Assembly: GCA_003635265.1 (NCBI GenBank) | Contig: PYIZ01000039.1 | Span: 1-64,000 of the forward strand | Direction of reading: 5' to 3' | DNA length: 64,000 nucleotides | Source: Candidatus Poribacteria bacterium | GTDB lineage: Bacteria > Poribacteria > WGA-4E > PCPOR2b | Shown here: piece by piece, positions 43,577-53,576 of the stretch | How positions within the stretch are numbered: the first letter of the stretch is position 1 | Layout of the letters: each line of letters begins with the position of its first letter | Notes under the pieces: model-generated | What the model saw: only the letters and a program-made list of their open reading frames with translations | The model's database searches: none | Told to the model about the DNA's origin: nothing | Made by a program: the position numbers and the translations under genes

Positions 43577-44233
43577 ATGCACACCCATTTCTGCCACACC
43601 GCGTTTATCTTAGCCTTATGTATACTCCTAGTGAGTTGCGGACCACCACCTCAAACCGGAAAACTACCGCCTATTCCAAGTGCAAACCGTTCACAGTCCG
43701 CTGCAGCTTCAACACCGACGAAAACTCGGACCGCTTCGGCGACAGGAGCATTACCTGCTTCTGCTGCGGTTGATGTTACTAAGAAACCACTCCTGAAAGC
43801 GTTCTTCAGAGGTCAACATGATGTCAATCGGCTTGAAGATCTCTATGGCACCACAAGAGGGCAAGTTCAGAACCTCAGCATTGTATCCAACTGTAGTCTA
43901 GATGTATTAAAAGCGTTTATCACAACAGACTGGGCTCCGATTATCCTATCAAGACGTTCTGGCAAGGGACACTTAACAACGGTTATGGGATATGATGATG
44001 CCGATCAGCAGATTCAGGTCGGAAATCCGCTTGGTGCACAGAGAAGAGGACTACAGACTCGGGCTGGGCGTACCCTTACTTACTCAGAGTTTGAGAAAGA
44101 GTGGACAACTGGATCTAGACGAGCATGTGTATTGATTACACCGAAAAAACTCAACGAAGTGAGCATCCATGCCGCTTTAGAAAAGTACCTCCCTAAAGAA
44201 CAGGTCGCTCGAGTTCAGGTGAGGAGTCGATGA
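43577..44233 (+). CDS. Lipoprotein with peptidase C39-like domain
   Basis: About 218 residues from the ATG at 43577 (AAGGAG six bases upstream). Signal peptide and lipobox LLVSC (Cys about 21), then a low-complexity Ser/Thr/Ala linker to residue 65. The C-terminal domain resembles the C39-like cysteine peptidase fold: SNCSLDVLKAFITTDWAPIIL, KGHLTTVMGYDDADQQIQVGNPLG (His and Asp), then a helix. The catalytic Cys expected in a GxCG context near the start of the domain is not evident, so it may be an inactive binding form. Position before acnA is not obviously meaningful. Confidence 0.65.
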   Translation: MHTHFCHTAFILALCILLVSCGPPPQTGKLPPIPSANRSQSAAASTPTKTRTASATGALPASAAVDVTKKPLLKAFFRGQHDVNRLEDLYGTTRGQVQNLSIVSNCSLDVLKAFITTDWAPIILSRRSGKGHLTTVMGYDDADQQIQVGNPLGAQRRGLQTRAGRTLTYSEFEKEWTTGSRRACVLITPKKLNEVSIHAALEKYLPKEQVARVQVRSR

Positions 44234-44246
44234 GAAAGGAAGAATA

Positions 44247-44305
44247 AAACGTAAAGCGTAAAGCGTAATTAAGAACTATTTTTTTACGTTTTACGTTTTA
44301 CGTTT
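44247..44305 (+). repeat. Long hairpin of CGTAAAA-type heptamer repeats before acnA
   Basis: AAACGTAAAGCGTAAAGCGTAA (44247-44268) pairs along all 22 positions, with two G-U pairs in RNA, with TTACGTTTTACGTTTTACGTTT (44284-44305); 15-base loop. It ends nine bases before the acnA ATG, which has no Shine-Dalgarno. The same heptamer occurs at 60733-60772 and within the start of the 59734-60552 gene. Confidence 0.75.
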
Positions 44306-44314
44306 CACGCACCG

Positions 44315-47011
44315 ATGCACAATCTCTTTAACACACTGCAAACCTTTGAAGCCGATGGACAGCGTATCCATTACTACTCCCTTCCTGCTTTAGAAGCGCA
44401 GGGTATCGGGACAGTTTCTCGCTTGCCTGTTAGCATACGCATTTTGCTGGAATCGCTGCTGAGAAACTACGATAATCAACAGATTACAGAGCAGGACATC
44501 GTGGACTTGGCAAACTGGGATCCGAAACAGCCCAAATCTGTTGAAATCCCGTTTAAGCCAGCTCGTGTGCTTGCCCAGGATTTCACCGGTGTCCCCCTCC
44601 TCGTTGATCTCGCGGCGATGCGTTCGGCGGTAGAAGAGCTCGGCGGTGATCCGCAGATTATTGAACCGCTCGTTCCTGTGGATCTGGTCATCGATCACTC
44701 CGTCCAGGTGGATGCCTATGGAACGGCGAATGCGCTACAGATTAACACCCAAAGGGAATTTGAACGGAATAAGGAGCGGTACGAGTTTCTGAAGTGGGGG
44801 CAGCAGGCTTTTGATAAATTCAGGGTGATTCCGCCCTCGATCGGTATTGTCCATCAGGTGAATCTGGAATATCTCGCTAAATTGGTTGTTCCCGATGCGA
44901 TTAACGGCGAAACGATTGCCTATCCCGATACATTGGTCGGGACGGACTCCCACACCACGATGATCAACGGTCTTGGAATTGTCGGTTGGGGCGTTGGCGG
45001 GATCGAAGCGGAAGCCGCCATGCTCGGTCAACCAGTTTACATCCTGACACCGGAAGTGTTGGGGGTGCACATGAAAGGGACGCTCAAGGAGGGTGTAACA
45101 GCGACAGATCTCGTGCTAACGGTTGTGCAACGATTGCGAGAGACGAACGTCGTCGGCAAATTCGTGGAATTCTTTGGCGAGGGCGTGGAGGCGCTCTCAA
45201 CCCCAGATCGGGCGACCATCTCCAACATGTGTCCCGAATACGGTGCGACGGTCGGCTTCTTCCCCTCAGACGAAGAATCGGTGAACTATCTTCGGGCGAC
45301 GGGGCGCGATGAAGCAGATCTGGAATTAGTCACGACATATCTGCAGCAACAGAATATGTATGGCATCCCGAAAGCAGGCGAGGTGGAATATTCTGAGGTG
45401 TTGATGATTGACCTCGATGCGATTGAACCGAGCATTGCAGGTCCGAAACGACCGCAGGATCGGATTGAACTCTCAAAGGTTAAAGAGACGTTCCCTCGCT
45501 TGTTGACTGCACCGCTTACGGAAGGTGGCTACGGGCTTTCTCAAGGGGAGATTGAGGAGCACCGTCAGGGTGCGGAAACTACGGGCAGCATTACACACGG
45601 CGATGTCGCAATCGCCGCCATCACCAGCTGCACTAATACCAGTAACCCGTCGGTGATGATTGCTGCCGGTTTAGTTGCCAAGAAAGCGGTCGAAGGCGGC
45701 ATCCGCGTCCCTGATTCTGTCAAAACCAGTTTAGCCCCCGGATCTCGCGTTGTCACGGAGTACCTGCAAGGGACAGGGCTGCTGCCCTATCTGGAGAAGT
45801 TGGGCTTTAACGTTGTTGGATATGGCTGCACGACCTGTATCGGGAATAGTGGACCCTTAGACGAAGAGATCCAGAGTGCAATCGAAGCAGGAAATCTAGT
45901 CGCTGTCAGCGTGTTAAGCGGCAACCGAAATTTCGAGGCGCGCGTACACCGCGATGTCAAAGCCAGTTTCCTGATGTCTCCGCCGCTCGTTGTCGCCTAC
46001 GCCCTTGCCGGACGAATCGATGTTGATTTAACGAGTGAGCCGTTAGGTCATAATGACGCGAATGAACCGGTCTATTTGAGAGATGTTTGGCCCACACGGG
46101 GGGAAATCGCCGATCTAATCGCCCAATCGTTGGACGCCAGCACATTCAAACGTCTCTATGCTGAAATCGCCAATCAGGCGCCAGAATGGGATGATTTAGA
46201 TATCCCCACGGGCGAACTGTATCACTGGAGCTTGGAAAGCACCTATATCCAGAAACCGCCCTTCTTTGAAGGATTCGGGTTAGAGCCTGCGCCAATCACG
46301 GACATTCGAGACGCAAAGGTTCTCGCTATTTTGGGAGATTCTGTCACGACAGACCACATTTCTCCCGCCGGCGCAATTGGTGCGGACAGTCCGGCTGGAA
46401 AGTATCTAATCGAACACGGCGTTGAGAGAAGGGACTTCAATACCTACGGCGCAAGGCGCGGTAACGACCGGGTAATGAGCCGTGGAACATTTGCTAACAA
46501 CCGGATCAAGAACGCCATGCTACCTGATGTTGAGGGCGGTTATACCGTCACGTATCCCTCCGGGGAGCAAACAACGATGTATGAGGCAGGTCAACATTAC
46601 CTGCAGCAAGACACACCGCTCATTGTTTTCACCGGCAAGGAATACGGCTCCGGCAGTTCGAGAGATTGGGCGGCAAAGGGACCCAAACTATTGGGGGTCA
46701 AAGCCGTTGTCTCTGAAAGTTACGAACGCATCCACCGCAGCAACCTGATCGGCATGGGCATTTTGCCTTTGCAATTCAAAGAAGGCGAGAGTGCAGCGTC
46801 GCTCGGCTTGACGGGGAGTGAAGTCATCAACATCACCGGTTTCGCGGACAATCTGCAACCGGGGCAAACTGCCACGATGGAGTGGATTGACGAATCGGGG
46901 ACGACGCAATCGACGGAACTGCTAATCCGAATTGATGCGCCCATTGAGGTGGAATACTACCAACACGGTGGGATTCTGGATTACGTCATCAGAAATTTGA
47001 TGGCGGATTGA
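44315..47011 (+). CDS. acnA: Aconitate hydratase A
   Basis: 898 residues, full length for AcnA. Converts citrate to isocitrate through a 4Fe-4S cluster; the cluster cysteines are Cys439 (SCTNTSNPS), Cys505 and Cys508 ([10 protein letters not shown]), matching Cys435, 501 and 504 of Escherichia coli AcnA. Other signatures are [26 protein letters not shown] and the C-terminal [10 protein letters not shown]. Cytoplasmic, TCA and possibly propionate metabolism. No ribosome-binding site; the heptamer hairpin lies directly before the start and might affect translation. Terminator follows. Confidence 0.98.
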   Translation: MHNLFNTLQTFEADGQRIHYYSLPALEAQGIGTVSRLPVSIRILLESLLRNYDNQQITEQDIVDLANWDPKQPKSVEIPFKPARVLAQDFTGVPLLVDLAAMRSAVEELGGDPQIIEPLVPVDLVIDHSVQVDAYGTANALQINTQREFERNKERYEFLKWGQQAFDKFRVIPPSIGIVHQVNLEYLAKLVVPDAINGETIAYPDTLVGTDSHTTMINGLGIVGWGVGGIEAEAAMLGQPVYILTPEVLGVHMKGTLKEGVTATDLVLTVVQRLRETNVVGKFVEFFGEGVEALSTPDRATISNMCPEYGATVGFFPSDEESVNYLRATGRDEADLELVTTYLQQQNMYGIPKAGEVEYSEVLMIDLDAIEPSIAGPKRPQDRIELSKVKETFPRLLTAPLTEGGYGLSQGEIEEHRQGAETTGSITHGDVAIAAITSCTNTSNPSVMIAAGLVAKKAVEGGIRVPDSVKTSLAPGSRVVTEYLQGTGLLPYLEKLGFNVVGYGCTTCIGNSGPLDEEIQSAIEAGNLVAVSVLSGNRNFEARVHRDVKASFLMSPPLVVAYALAGRIDVDLTSEPLGHNDANEPVYLRDVWPTRGEIADLIAQSLDASTFKRLYAEIANQAPEWDDLDIPTGELYHWSLESTYIQKPPFFEGFGLEPAPITDIRDAKVLAILGDSVTTDHISPAGAIGADSPAGKYLIEHGVERRDFNTYGARRGNDRVMSRGTFANNRIKNAMLPDVEGGYTVTYPSGEQTTMYEAGQHYLQQDTPLIVFTGKEYGSGSSRDWAAKGPKLLGVKAVVSESYERIHRSNLIGMGILPLQFKEGESAASLGLTGSEVINITGFADNLQPGQTATMEWIDESGTTQSTELLIRIDAPIEVEYYQHGGILDYVIRNLMAD

Positions 47012-47035
47012 AGCAAGTTAAATAATTATACTCTC

Positions 47036-47072
47036 AAAAAAACACCGGCAGAGATCTTGTCGGTGTTTTTTT
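47036..47072. terminator. Bidirectional Rho-independent terminator
   Basis: AAAAAAACACCGGCA (47036-47050), loop GAGATCT, TGTCGGTG and T7 (47058-47072). The eight-base core plus seven A-T pairs gives a good terminator both ways, for acnA and for the convergent hydantoinase gene. Confidence 0.9.
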
Positions 47073-47094
47073 ATTGAATCGAGCCTGCTGCCAA

Positions 47095-49128
47095 TTAGCC
47101 TTCCAAAGTCAAGGTAAGAATGAGATTATAGCTTTCGTCAAGGTGCAGCTCCGTACCGGACGGCATGAACGTTGTCGAATCAATCTCTTCGATAATCGCC
47201 GGTCCCGAGAGCTGTGAACCTACTGACAACCCATCCCGCCGATAAACGGGCATCTCCACGGCGTGCGTTGCGGATTCATGAACAATGCGTGGTACATTGT
47301 GCTGGGTGGCTTCGGAGGTTGTTGACAAGTTTATCTTCGGATGCTGTGCAGCTTCAGAGATGGAGACCTTCAGGTGTACCAGTTCGATTGTCTCATCCTC
47401 AAAATGATACCCATAAAACTGATGATGCCGCTCGTGAAAACGACCAATCGCTCCCTGTAAACCTTCCTCTGAACGATATTTGATATCCTGTTCGTAGTTC
47501 TGCTGGTAATACCGCATACTGATAAACAACGTCTCCCGTGGCTCCCCTCGCACACCTTCCCGCTCAAGTTCTTCTCTCGCTTCCTGTCGCATAGGGGCAA
47601 ATCGTGCTTGGATGTCGCTGTCCGTAACGTCTGGGTCTCGCGCAGCAAAGGTGTGAACCTTTTCGACGCGCAGTTCGGAAATGGCAGCACCAAAGGCAGA
47701 ACATAGCCCCGGATGGGGCGGCACGACAACGGTTTGGATCCCCAATTTTTTAGCAATTGCGACGGCGTGGAGGGGACCTGCACCGCCAAACGCCACGAGC
47801 GCGAAGTCGCGGGGATCGATCCCCCGTTCGATGGTCAGTAAGCGGATGGCGTTCGTCATATTTTCATCGGCAATCTCGACGATAGCTGTCGCTGCCTCCT
47901 GTTCGGAAACACCCATACGGTTCGCCAGTTTTTCGATCGCTTCTTTAGCCAGCGCAGGATAGAGCGGTAACTCTCCACCGAGGAAGAAGCTAGGGTTGAG
48001 ACGCCCCAGTACCAAGTTTGCGTCCGTCACTGTAGCTTGCGTTCCACCTGTCCCGTAGCAAGCAGGACCCGGCACCGCCCCGGCACTCTCTGGTCCCACG
48101 TTCAGCATTCCCCCTTTGTCAATCCAAGCGATGGAGCCGCCTCCTGCCCCTAACGTGCGGACTTCAATAATAGGAATTGCGACCGGAAGTCCCCACTCAA
48201 TCTCAAAGGTTGTGGTAAACTGCTGTTCCCCATTGAGCACCAAACCGACATCGCAGCTAGTACCACCCATATCGAGGGTAATTGCGTTTTGGAATCCCGC
48301 TGTTTCTGCGAAGTACTTTCCCCCAACAATGCCACCAGCCAAGCCTGATAGCAGGATATCAACAGGACGTTCAGGTGCGTTGGTGAGAAGTGTGGTCCCA
48401 CCATCAGATTTGAGAAACGAACAGGGCCCTTTAACGCCATTGTCTTCCAAAGCGGTTCCAATGTTGTGGCAGTAACTTTGGATCAGTGGTTTGACAAAGG
48501 CATCAGCCAAAAGTGTGCTGGACCGCTCGTACTCCCGCCAAATTGGGGCTACCTGATGCGATAGGGAGATGGGGATGTGCGGGAAGGCTTCCTCAAGAAA
48601 TCTGCCTACCTCTACTTCGTGGGCGGGGTTGATATACGAAAAGAGTAGACACAGAGCAATCACTTCAACCGCTTGATTTTGCAACCGTATCTCAATTTCG
48701 GTCTTCAGGGCTGCGAGGGTATCAGCGGTCAGGGGCACGACAACCTCTCCTTGGGCGTTTATCCGCTCCTTCACACCGAGGCAGTTCCGCCGCTTCACCA
48801 GCGGCTCCGGCTTGAGCCAATGCAGATCGTACTCCTTCTTTCGATTGATGCGTTGGATGAACGGGACATCCTCAAAGCCAGCCGTGGTGACAAATACGAC
48901 ATTTGCTCCGGTCCGCTGAAGAATGGCATTGGTGGCAACGGTTGTGCCGTGCACGATACGTTCGATTGCCTCAAACGGTATTTCTGACTTCTCCAGCACC
49001 CCCAAGAACGCACGCATGGGTGCTTCAGGGGTGGAAGGATGCTTGGCAACTCTCACACTACCATCCCCCGAAATTGCGACTAGGTCTGTAAAAGTGCCAC
49101 CGGTATCAATGCCGATTGTATTGGGCAC
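47095..49128 (-). CDS. Hydantoinase/oxoprolinase A-type subunit (HyuA)
   Basis: About 677 residues from the GTG at 49128, chosen because GGGAGG precedes it and VPNTIGIDTGGTFTDLVAI is the standard start; an upstream TTG at 49155 is unlikely. ASKHA-type ATPase fold: phosphate-1 loop GIDTGGTFTDL, FVTTAGFEDV, LDMGGTSCDVGLV, FALVAFGGAGPLHAVAIAK. Members open hydantoin, 5-oxoproline, acetone or acetophenone rings or carbonyls using ATP, always with a HyuB partner. No HyuB gene lies nearby. The sulfatase gene is 34 bases upstream on the same strand, likely in one operon. Confidence 0.93.
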   Translation of the reverse strand: MPNTIGIDTGGTFTDLVAISGDGSVRVAKHPSTPEAPMRAFLGVLEKSEIPFEAIERIVHGTTVATNAILQRTGANVVFVTTAGFEDVPFIQRINRKKEYDLHWLKPEPLVKRRNCLGVKERINAQGEVVVPLTADTLAALKTEIEIRLQNQAVEVIALCLLFSYINPAHEVEVGRFLEEAFPHIPISLSHQVAPIWREYERSSTLLADAFVKPLIQSYCHNIGTALEDNGVKGPCSFLKSDGGTTLLTNAPERPVDILLSGLAGGIVGGKYFAETAGFQNAITLDMGGTSCDVGLVLNGEQQFTTTFEIEWGLPVAIPIIEVRTLGAGGGSIAWIDKGGMLNVGPESAGAVPGPACYGTGGTQATVTDANLVLGRLNPSFFLGGELPLYPALAKEAIEKLANRMGVSEQEAATAIVEIADENMTNAIRLLTIERGIDPRDFALVAFGGAGPLHAVAIAKKLGIQTVVVPPHPGLCSAFGAAISELRVEKVHTFAARDPDVTDSDIQARFAPMRQEAREELEREGVRGEPRETLFISMRYYQQNYEQDIKYRSEEGLQGAIGRFHERHHQFYGYHFEDETIELVHLKVSISEAAQHPKINLSTTSEATQHNVPRIVHESATHAVEMPVYRRDGLSVGSQLSGPAIIEEIDSTTFMPSGTELHLDESYNLILTLTLEG

Positions 49129-49162
49129 GTATGCTTTCCTCCCGTGTTTCCTCAATCAAGAA

Positions 49163-50644
49163 TCATCCTTCTGTTTCAGGGTAGATCTGTTCCCAAGGCA
49201 TAGGATAAGTTCGTTCCCAGCCGACGCGACCAAAGTCCGGGCTGCTAGAGTAGCTGTAGGTATAGGTGCGTTGTGGGAAGAATGCTTCTTGGGTCAAGCG
49301 CATTATTTCTGCCGTCAGTTCAGCATCCATGCGGTGGAATACATCAGCGGCTTGGGGGTCATGCGCTAAGTTGTGCTGCTCGTGTGGATCATCAGTGAGG
49401 TTAAACAGGTGCACCCCTTGAGCGTATTTACACAGCTTCCATGTGCCATCGAACCACATCCAACCGTTGTGCAAGAGCCCTATAATAGCGTCTCTACTGG
49501 CTTCATTCGCAATTCCTAGTCCGGGCAGGGGCGTGGCATCCATGTAGGCAGGGATCTTGCACCCCGCTATACCGAGTATGGTAGCAGTGACATCGGTAAG
49601 CGTGACGAGGTCTTTGCAAATACGAGATTCTTGGAACTCCGGATGGCTTACCAACATCGGAACATGACAAGCAGCTTCATAATACGACGCTTTACCGCTG
49701 AGTCCGTGATCTCCTAAATAATCTCCGTGGTCGGAGGCGAAGATAATCACGGTGTTGTCTCGAATACCCTTTTGGTCCAACGCCTCGACAATGCAGCCGA
49801 CTTCATGGTCAATCTGTTTAACCAATCCGGCGTAGTAGGCACGTTGTAACATGTAATGCTCGTATGTTGGGTTGTTTTCGTTCTGAATAGCATACCACGA
49901 TTTCTGGGATGATTCCGAGCGGGAGGGTTGCTTGGGTCGCATCAGTGCTGTATCTTCGAGGACAGCGGGAAGCGGTTCGGGCATATCTTCAGGTCGAAAG
50001 GTTGCGTATTCCAGCGCAGGGTCGTACGGGTTATGCGGGCCCGGGAAGCCGACCATCATTGCAAAGGGTTGATCGCCGTTGTACCCCTCAATCCACTGTG
50101 CCGCCTCGTTACCAACGAAGTGGTCGACCGAGTATTCCCATGGGATGGGGCTAATGAAGGCACCGAAATTTTTGTGATAGTCAGGCTCATCGTAGAAAGC
50201 GGTCTTGGTGTAGCCGTGGGCTTTGAGAAGGTGGTCATAGTCGTCCTGAATGTAGCCCCAAAGTTTATCTTCGGCAATGATCCTGCGCTGGAAACCCAGA
50301 CGCTTCTCCCACGGGTAAAAGTGCATCTTGCCGACAGCGATGGTGTAGTAATCGTGCGCGTTAAGTAGTTCGGGCCACGTCGCCAATCCACACGCGCGAT
50401 AATCAGGGCGTAGGAACTGACCGTTGTCAAGTACGCCAGTCTTGAGACCGTTCATGCCGGTCATGAGCGCGACACGTGCCGGAACGCATACCGGATGCTC
50501 CGAGTAAGCACGGCTGTAGCGAACCCCTTGTGTCCCCAGCGCATCAATGTGAGGGGTGTCAATGAAGTCAGCACCGTAGCAACTAAGGAAGTCGGCGCGC
50601 AGTTGATCGGGCATGATGAAGATGATGTTAGGTTTCTGGTTCAT
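49163..50644 (-). CDS. Type I sulfatase
   Basis: 493 residues. Formylglycine Cys53 in CVPARVALMTGMNG; metal ligands in FIMPDQLRAD and FASDHGDYLGDHGL; His/Lys of SGKASYYEAACHVP near the active site. No signal peptide, as in 25682-27154. It is longest and closest in style to choline- and aryl-sulfatase-like members, but substrate cannot be told. AGGATTCTT precedes the ATG. Operon with the hydantoinase gene. Confidence 0.95.
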   Translation of the reverse strand: MNQKPNIIFIMPDQLRADFLSCYGADFIDTPHIDALGTQGVRYSRAYSEHPVCVPARVALMTGMNGLKTGVLDNGQFLRPDYRACGLATWPELLNAHDYYTIAVGKMHFYPWEKRLGFQRRIIAEDKLWGYIQDDYDHLLKAHGYTKTAFYDEPDYHKNFGAFISPIPWEYSVDHFVGNEAAQWIEGYNGDQPFAMMVGFPGPHNPYDPALEYATFRPEDMPEPLPAVLEDTALMRPKQPSRSESSQKSWYAIQNENNPTYEHYMLQRAYYAGLVKQIDHEVGCIVEALDQKGIRDNTVIIFASDHGDYLGDHGLSGKASYYEAACHVPMLVSHPEFQESRICKDLVTLTDVTATILGIAGCKIPAYMDATPLPGLGIANEASRDAIIGLLHNGWMWFDGTWKLCKYAQGVHLFNLTDDPHEQHNLAHDPQAADVFHRMDAELTAEIMRLTQEAFFPQRTYTYSYSSSPDFGRVGWERTYPMPWEQIYPETEG

Positions 50645-50861
50645 AAGAATCCTTTTTTTACCAGTTTTGCTGTATGGCTGAATGCATCATAGCAAAATCC
50701 CTAGCATTTCGCAACGGTAAAATCGGCGTGCACGCAGTAATTGCCAATTAAGTCCGAAACTGAAATTGAGTTTTTTCGTATATGATGTCAGGTAAGGTTT
50801 TATATTTAATTATAGTAAATTAACAATCAAAATCCAAAAGTCGATATCGGAGAATAAATAA

Positions 50862-51017
50862 TGCTTAATAGTATTGGAATCATCTTGGGAGTCGCTTGCT
50901 CCCTCATAGGAATCGTAGGCGGATACCTGCTGCTTTCAACTGTTTTTGCTGGTATTCAGTTAATCTCCAAGCACCGCATGTTAGACCAAAGCATGGAGAA
51001 AAAACTTGACACTTGAA
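50862..51017 (+). CDS. 51-residue membrane protein
   Basis: Short ORF MLNSIGIILGVACSLIGIVG with one transmembrane helix (about 5-33) and a basic C-terminal tail (SKHRMLDQSMEKKLD). GGAG lies nine bases before the ATG. Composition and ribosome-binding site suggest a real gene despite its size. Function unknown. Confidence 0.55.
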
Positions 51018-51041
51018 CACCCTTCTGGGTAGCATATAATG
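51014..51041 (+). promoter_or_regulatory. Candidate sigma-70 promoter for endonuclease V
   Basis: TTGAAC (51014-51019), 16-base spacer, TATAAT (51036-51041), about 120 bases before the nfi ATG. A TTGACA at 51007 is at too great a spacing. Confidence 0.6.
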
Positions 51042-51164
51042 CAGTCTTACTACCTGTCATTATCCCTCTGCCAGCTTCGATATTGATGGTTTCAAACCTT
51101 TCCAAGGTTAACCCGATCTCGTTGATGTGCAAGGAAAAAGCTATCCATAAGCCGGTGTTCAACC

Positions 51165-51872
51165 ATGAATTATCAGCAGCTCCATCCATGGGAGATAACT
51201 CCCGCCGAGGCACGCCAGATTCAAAACGAACTGCGTAATCAGGTGATATCCCAAGATCGATTTGGTGACATCAAAACAGTCGCCGGGGTTGATCTTGGGT
51301 TTAAGCAAGACGTCGCCCGTGCGTCGGTTGTCGTTTTGAGCTTTCCAGAGTTGGAGTTGATTGATGGCGTCCTCGTTGAAAGTCCTGTCTCCTTTCCTTA
51401 TATACCCGGTCTATTATCTTTCCGCGAAACCCCTCCTCTTCTCAAAGCCTTTACTCAACTTAATACTGAACCGGATCTCATCATCGCTGATGGACAAGGG
51501 ATTGCCCACCCGAGGCGTTTTGGAATAGCGTCGCATCTGGGGTTAATTCTGGACAAACCGACGGTGGGGTGTGCGAAGTCACGTCTGTGGGGTAGACATA
51601 AAGAGCCCGCAAATGAAGCGGGTTCAATTGAATATTTGTACGACAAGGGTGAAATTATCGGCGCGGCGGTTCGTACACGGTCTAATGTCAGTGTGGTTTA
51701 TATTTCGGTCGGGCATCAGATCTCCCTAGATTCAGCAATTCGGTTGACGCTCGCCTGTTGTCGACAGTACAGACTACCCGAAACTACGAGATACGCACAT
51801 CAAGCGGCAGCGGGACAAATTTCCCTACCTCAAAAACCGACTGAAACAGAAAAACAACTTACACTCTTTTAG
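51165..51872 (+). CDS. nfi: Endonuclease V
   Basis: 235 residues, a deaminated-base (hypoxanthine) repair endonuclease that cuts one base 3' of the lesion. Motifs are clear: VAGVDLGF with the first Asp, LSFRETPPLL with the catalytic Glu, LIIADGQGIAHPRRFGIASHLG with the second Asp, and KSRLWG. The fold is RNase H-like. Full length. No strong ribosome-binding site. sucD follows 46 bases after. Confidence 0.96.
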   Translation: MNYQQLHPWEITPAEARQIQNELRNQVISQDRFGDIKTVAGVDLGFKQDVARASVVVLSFPELELIDGVLVESPVSFPYIPGLLSFRETPPLLKAFTQLNTEPDLIIADGQGIAHPRRFGIASHLGLILDKPTVGCAKSRLWGRHKEPANEAGSIEYLYDKGEIIGAAVRTRSNVSVVYISVGHQISLDSAIRLTLACCRQYRLPETTRYAHQAAAGQISLPQKPTETEKQLTLF

Positions 51873-51918
51873 AAACCCGTAGTAGGCACGCTCCGCGTGC
51901 CGTAAACAAGGAATTAAA

Positions 51919-52800
51919 ATGAGCATTCTTGTAAATAAAGATACAAAAGTGGTTGTTCAAGGGATTACTGGTCGATCCGGACGATTCCATACGCAGCAGT
52001 GCGTGGAGTACGGTACAAAAATCGTTGCAGGCGTTACCCCCGGCAGGGGTGGATCAGATGTTGATGGTATCCCCGTTTACGACACCGTTTCCGAAGCGGT
52101 TATAGAAGCAGGGGCAGAGGTGTCTGTCATCTTTGTGCCGGCGAGGTTTAACGCCGCAGATTCGATTATGGAAGCCGCCGATGCAGGTATACGGTTGGTT
52201 ATCTGTATTACGGAAGGCATCCCCGCCCTTGACATGGTAAAAGCCAAAAGGTATTTGGAGGACAAGCCAACACGGCTGATTGGTCCAAATTGTCCCGGCG
52301 TCATCACGCCCGGCGAGTGCAAAATCGGAATTATGCCCGGCTACATTCATCGCCCCGGCAAAATCGGTATCGTTTCTCGCAGCGGAACATTGACGTATGA
52401 AGCGGTAGATCAGGTGACCAAGTTGGGGATGGGGCAATCTACTTGTGTTGGGATTGGTGGTGATCCGGTCATCGGTACAAATTTTGTTGATGTGTTGGCG
52501 TTGTTTGAAGCGGATGCGGACACAGAGGCGGTGCTCATGATCGGCGAAATCGGTGGGACCGCTGAGGAAACAGCAGCGCAATTCGTAAAGGAAAACATGA
52601 CCAAACCGGTCGTCAGCTTTATCGCTGGACAGACAGCGCCGCCGGGCAAGCGGATGGGACATGCCGGGGCGATTATCTCCGGTGGACACGGCACGGCGGC
52701 GGAGAAGATTGAAGCGTTGGAAGCCGCTGGCATCGCCGTCGCTGAAAGCCCTGCGACGATTGGTGAGACATTAGTGCGGCAGCTTGGAGCAAGGGGATAG
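51919..52800 (+). CDS. sucD: Succinyl-CoA ligase, alpha subunit
   Basis: 293 residues, full length. The phosphohistidine His248 lies in [14 protein letters not shown] (His246 in Escherichia coli). CoA-binding [28 protein letters not shown] opens the protein, and [12 protein letters not shown] and [14 protein letters not shown] complete the family pattern. Converts succinyl-CoA to succinate with ATP or GTP formation. The beta subunit sucC is usually just upstream but is not in the window. Ribosome-binding site AAGGAATT. Confidence 0.97.
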   Translation: MSILVNKDTKVVVQGITGRSGRFHTQQCVEYGTKIVAGVTPGRGGSDVDGIPVYDTVSEAVIEAGAEVSVIFVPARFNAADSIMEAADAGIRLVICITEGIPALDMVKAKRYLEDKPTRLIGPNCPGVITPGECKIGIMPGYIHRPGKIGIVSRSGTLTYEAVDQVTKLGMGQSTCVGIGGDPVIGTNFVDVLALFEADADTEAVLMIGEIGGTAEETAAQFVKENMTKPVVSFIAGQTAPPGKRMGHAGAIISGGHGTAAEKIEALEAAGIAVAESPATIGETLVRQLGARG

Positions 52801-52845
52801 ATATGATTATCTGATTGACTTCAAGTGGAAAATCGACTACGATAT

Positions 52846-52876
52846 AAAAAAGGTCGGGAGATTGCTCCCCCGACCT
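52846..52876 (-). terminator. Rho-independent terminator
   Basis: On the minus strand: AGGTCGGGGGAG-CAAT-CTCCCGACCT followed by TTTTT (T tract ends at 52846). Serves the heme lipoprotein gene that ends at 52901. In the other direction there is no T tract. Confidence 0.85.
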
Positions 52877-52900
52877 AGCGTGAGTGCGTGTTAATGTTCC

Positions 52901-53479
52901 TTAGTTATTTTTCGCGCCCTCATCGATCCAGTCTTTGAAGAGTTGAATTTGGTCAGCAGCCAACGGGGCGCCCGGTGGCATGCCACCGCCATCAATCCGT
53001 CGGATAACCACGCTACCGTTGCTATCTCCGGGGTTAAATACGCCACCTTTCTCAAAGTCCGCGTATGTCTCCAAATTGAGTCCTTTCGGTGGGTTGGGGG
53101 CAGCATGACACCCCGCAACAGCACAACTCGCTTGAAGAATGGGTAAAATCTCTTCTTGGAACGATACGCCGGGAGGCGGTTCCGGTTGAGGTGGGAGTTG
53201 CGGTTCGGGTTGTTGCTCTGGTTGACGCTCGGGTTGCTGTTCCGGCTGTTGCTCTGGTTGTTGTTCCGGTTGTTGTTGAGGTGGTGGCTCCGGTTGAGGT
53301 TGTTGTTCCAATTGTGGTGTCGGCTCTGGCACAGGCTCTGGATCAGGGGCAACGACATCGTCACCCGTGCTGTCGTCATCATCACCACTGTCGCCACAGC
53401 CAGTGACAAAGATAGGAAATACCAAAATAGCCAAACAACTAATTGCAGTTACTAACAGATTTAAGCGTGGACGCTCCAC
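52901..53479 (-). CDS. Lipoprotein with C-x4-CH heme motif and PEQQ repeats
   Basis: 192 residues from the GTG at 53479, chosen because AAGGAG precedes it by eight bases. Signal peptide, lipobox IFVTGC (Cys about 26), an acidic linker, then 15 or more PEP/PEQQ-type tetrapeptide repeats (residues about 45-105), then a planctomycete-type cytochrome c domain: ASCAVAGCHAAPNPPKGL with C-A-V-A-G-C-H (five-residue spacing instead of CxxCH) and the distal Met in GGGMPPGAP. Heme may be bound by this long form as in PSCyt1. Probably electron-transfer or domain attached on a stalk. Confidence 0.8.
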   Translation of the reverse strand: MERPRLNLLVTAISCLAILVFPIFVTGCGDSGDDDDSTGDDVVAPDPEPVPEPTPQLEQQPQPEPPPQQQPEQQPEQQPEQQPERQPEQQPEPQLPPQPEPPPGVSFQEEILPILQASCAVAGCHAAPNPPKGLNLETYADFEKGGVFNPGDSNGSVVIRRIDGGGMPPGAPLAADQIQLFKDWIDEGAKNN

Positions 53480-53576
53480 GGTTGTTTCTCCTTTCAAAGT
53501 TGAGAATATAAAATTTTAGGCTGGAAATCGTCTAAAATCTGTAAAGATGCTTCCAAAACCACGAGGAGATTGGCAA

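Noticed and set aside
51007-51012. TTGACA as -35 for the endonuclease V promoter
   Set aside because: The spacing to TATAAT at 51036 is 23 bases, too long; TTGAAC at 51014 fits better.
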